Assembly (NCBI GenBank): GCA_946480485.1
Contig: CAMLJW010000363.1
Span: 1-5,543, forward strand
Source of the DNA: an uncultured Streptomyces sp.
GTDB taxonomy: Bacteria > Actinomycetota > Actinomycetes > Streptomycetales > Streptomycetaceae
Reading direction: 5' to 3'
DNA: 5,543 nucleotides
Notes under the pieces: generated by a model
Seen by the model: the letters and a program-made list of their open reading frames with translations, nothing else
What the model was told of the DNA's origin: nothing
Database searches by the model: none
Program-made: the position numbers and the translations under genes
Shown: positions 5,437 through 5,543 of the stretch, one piece after another
Position numbering within the stretch: the stretch's first letter is position 1
How the letters are laid out: each line of letters opens with the position of its first letter

Positions 5437-5481
5437 GCGGGCCCGGCGGCGTCTGGTGCGTGCGATCGCAACGCGGAGGGT

Positions 5482-5510
5482 CGCCCCGATACTGGGCGCG
5501 TATCGGGGCG
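5482..5510. terminator. Hairpin terminator after the phosphatase gene
   Basis: CGCCCCGATAC (5482-5492) and GTATCGGGGCG (5500-5510) form an 11-bp perfect stem around a seven-base loop, 45 bases after the phosphatase stop codon. The position and GC-rich stem fit an intrinsic terminator of actinomycete type, again without a T-run. Confidence 0.8.
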
Positions 5511-5543
5511 TGCCCGACAACGCGGCGAGCGTGCGTGCCAGGC

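Noticed and set aside
5461..5470. TGCGATCGCA, a perfect 10-bp palindrome
   Set aside because: Short palindromes of this composition are common in GC-rich DNA; it stands alone between the phosphatase stop and its terminator.
3973..5520. Long minus-strand open frame (515 codons)
   Set aside because: Antisense to the phosphatase, whose motifs are all in place on the plus strand; the antisense protein shows no family pattern.

Overview
The window looks like chromosomal DNA from a Streptomyces-type actinomycete. The genes are very GC-rich with strongly GC-biased third codon positions, several starts are GTG behind GGAGG-like ribosome binding sites, and the gene families (a MocR-type GntR regulator, a membrane-anchored SpoIIE-type phosphatase, small actinobacterial membrane proteins) fit that group. 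I saw no tRNA, rRNA, CRISPR array, insertion sequence or transposase.

Layout, left to right. (1) Positions 1-100, minus strand: the first 33 codons of a secreted protein, cut off by the window edge. Directly upstream of its start, and in the same frame, about 60 codons (roughly 173-358) look like the C-terminal end of a secreted SGNH hydrolase without a stop codon of its own, probably a gene remnant. (2) About 360-890: no convincing gene. GC is clearly lower (about 62-63% in three 60-base lines I counted, against 87% in a line inside the next gene), and the stretch contains several short perfect inverted repeats. (3) 893-2362, plus: a full-length MocR-type regulator, GntR DNA-binding domain plus aminotransferase-like domain, with a 48-bp tandem repeat near its C-terminus. 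(4) 2277-3161, minus: a four-pass membrane protein that converges on the regulator and overlaps its 3' end by 86 bases. (5) 3162-3658: mostly non-coding, with a decayed 3' end of what looks like an ABC-2 type permease and two hairpin terminators. (6) 3659-4039, minus: a 126-residue four-pass membrane protein. (7) 4195-5436, plus: a membrane-anchored PP2C/SpoIIE-family serine/threonine phosphatase with its essential motifs intact, divergent from the small membrane protein and followed by a clear hairpin terminator.

The intact genes do not form one obvious pathway. The most plausible functional link is the divergent pair of small membrane protein and membrane phosphatase, which share a 155-base intergenic region. 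Otherwise the segment reads as a stretch of accessory or regulatory genes with at least two decayed gene ends between them. I did not find a convincing new multi-gene system. The most useful leads are the two gene remnants, the hairpin-rich low-GC stretch ahead of the regulator, the repeat inside the regulator and the tail-to-tail overlap.
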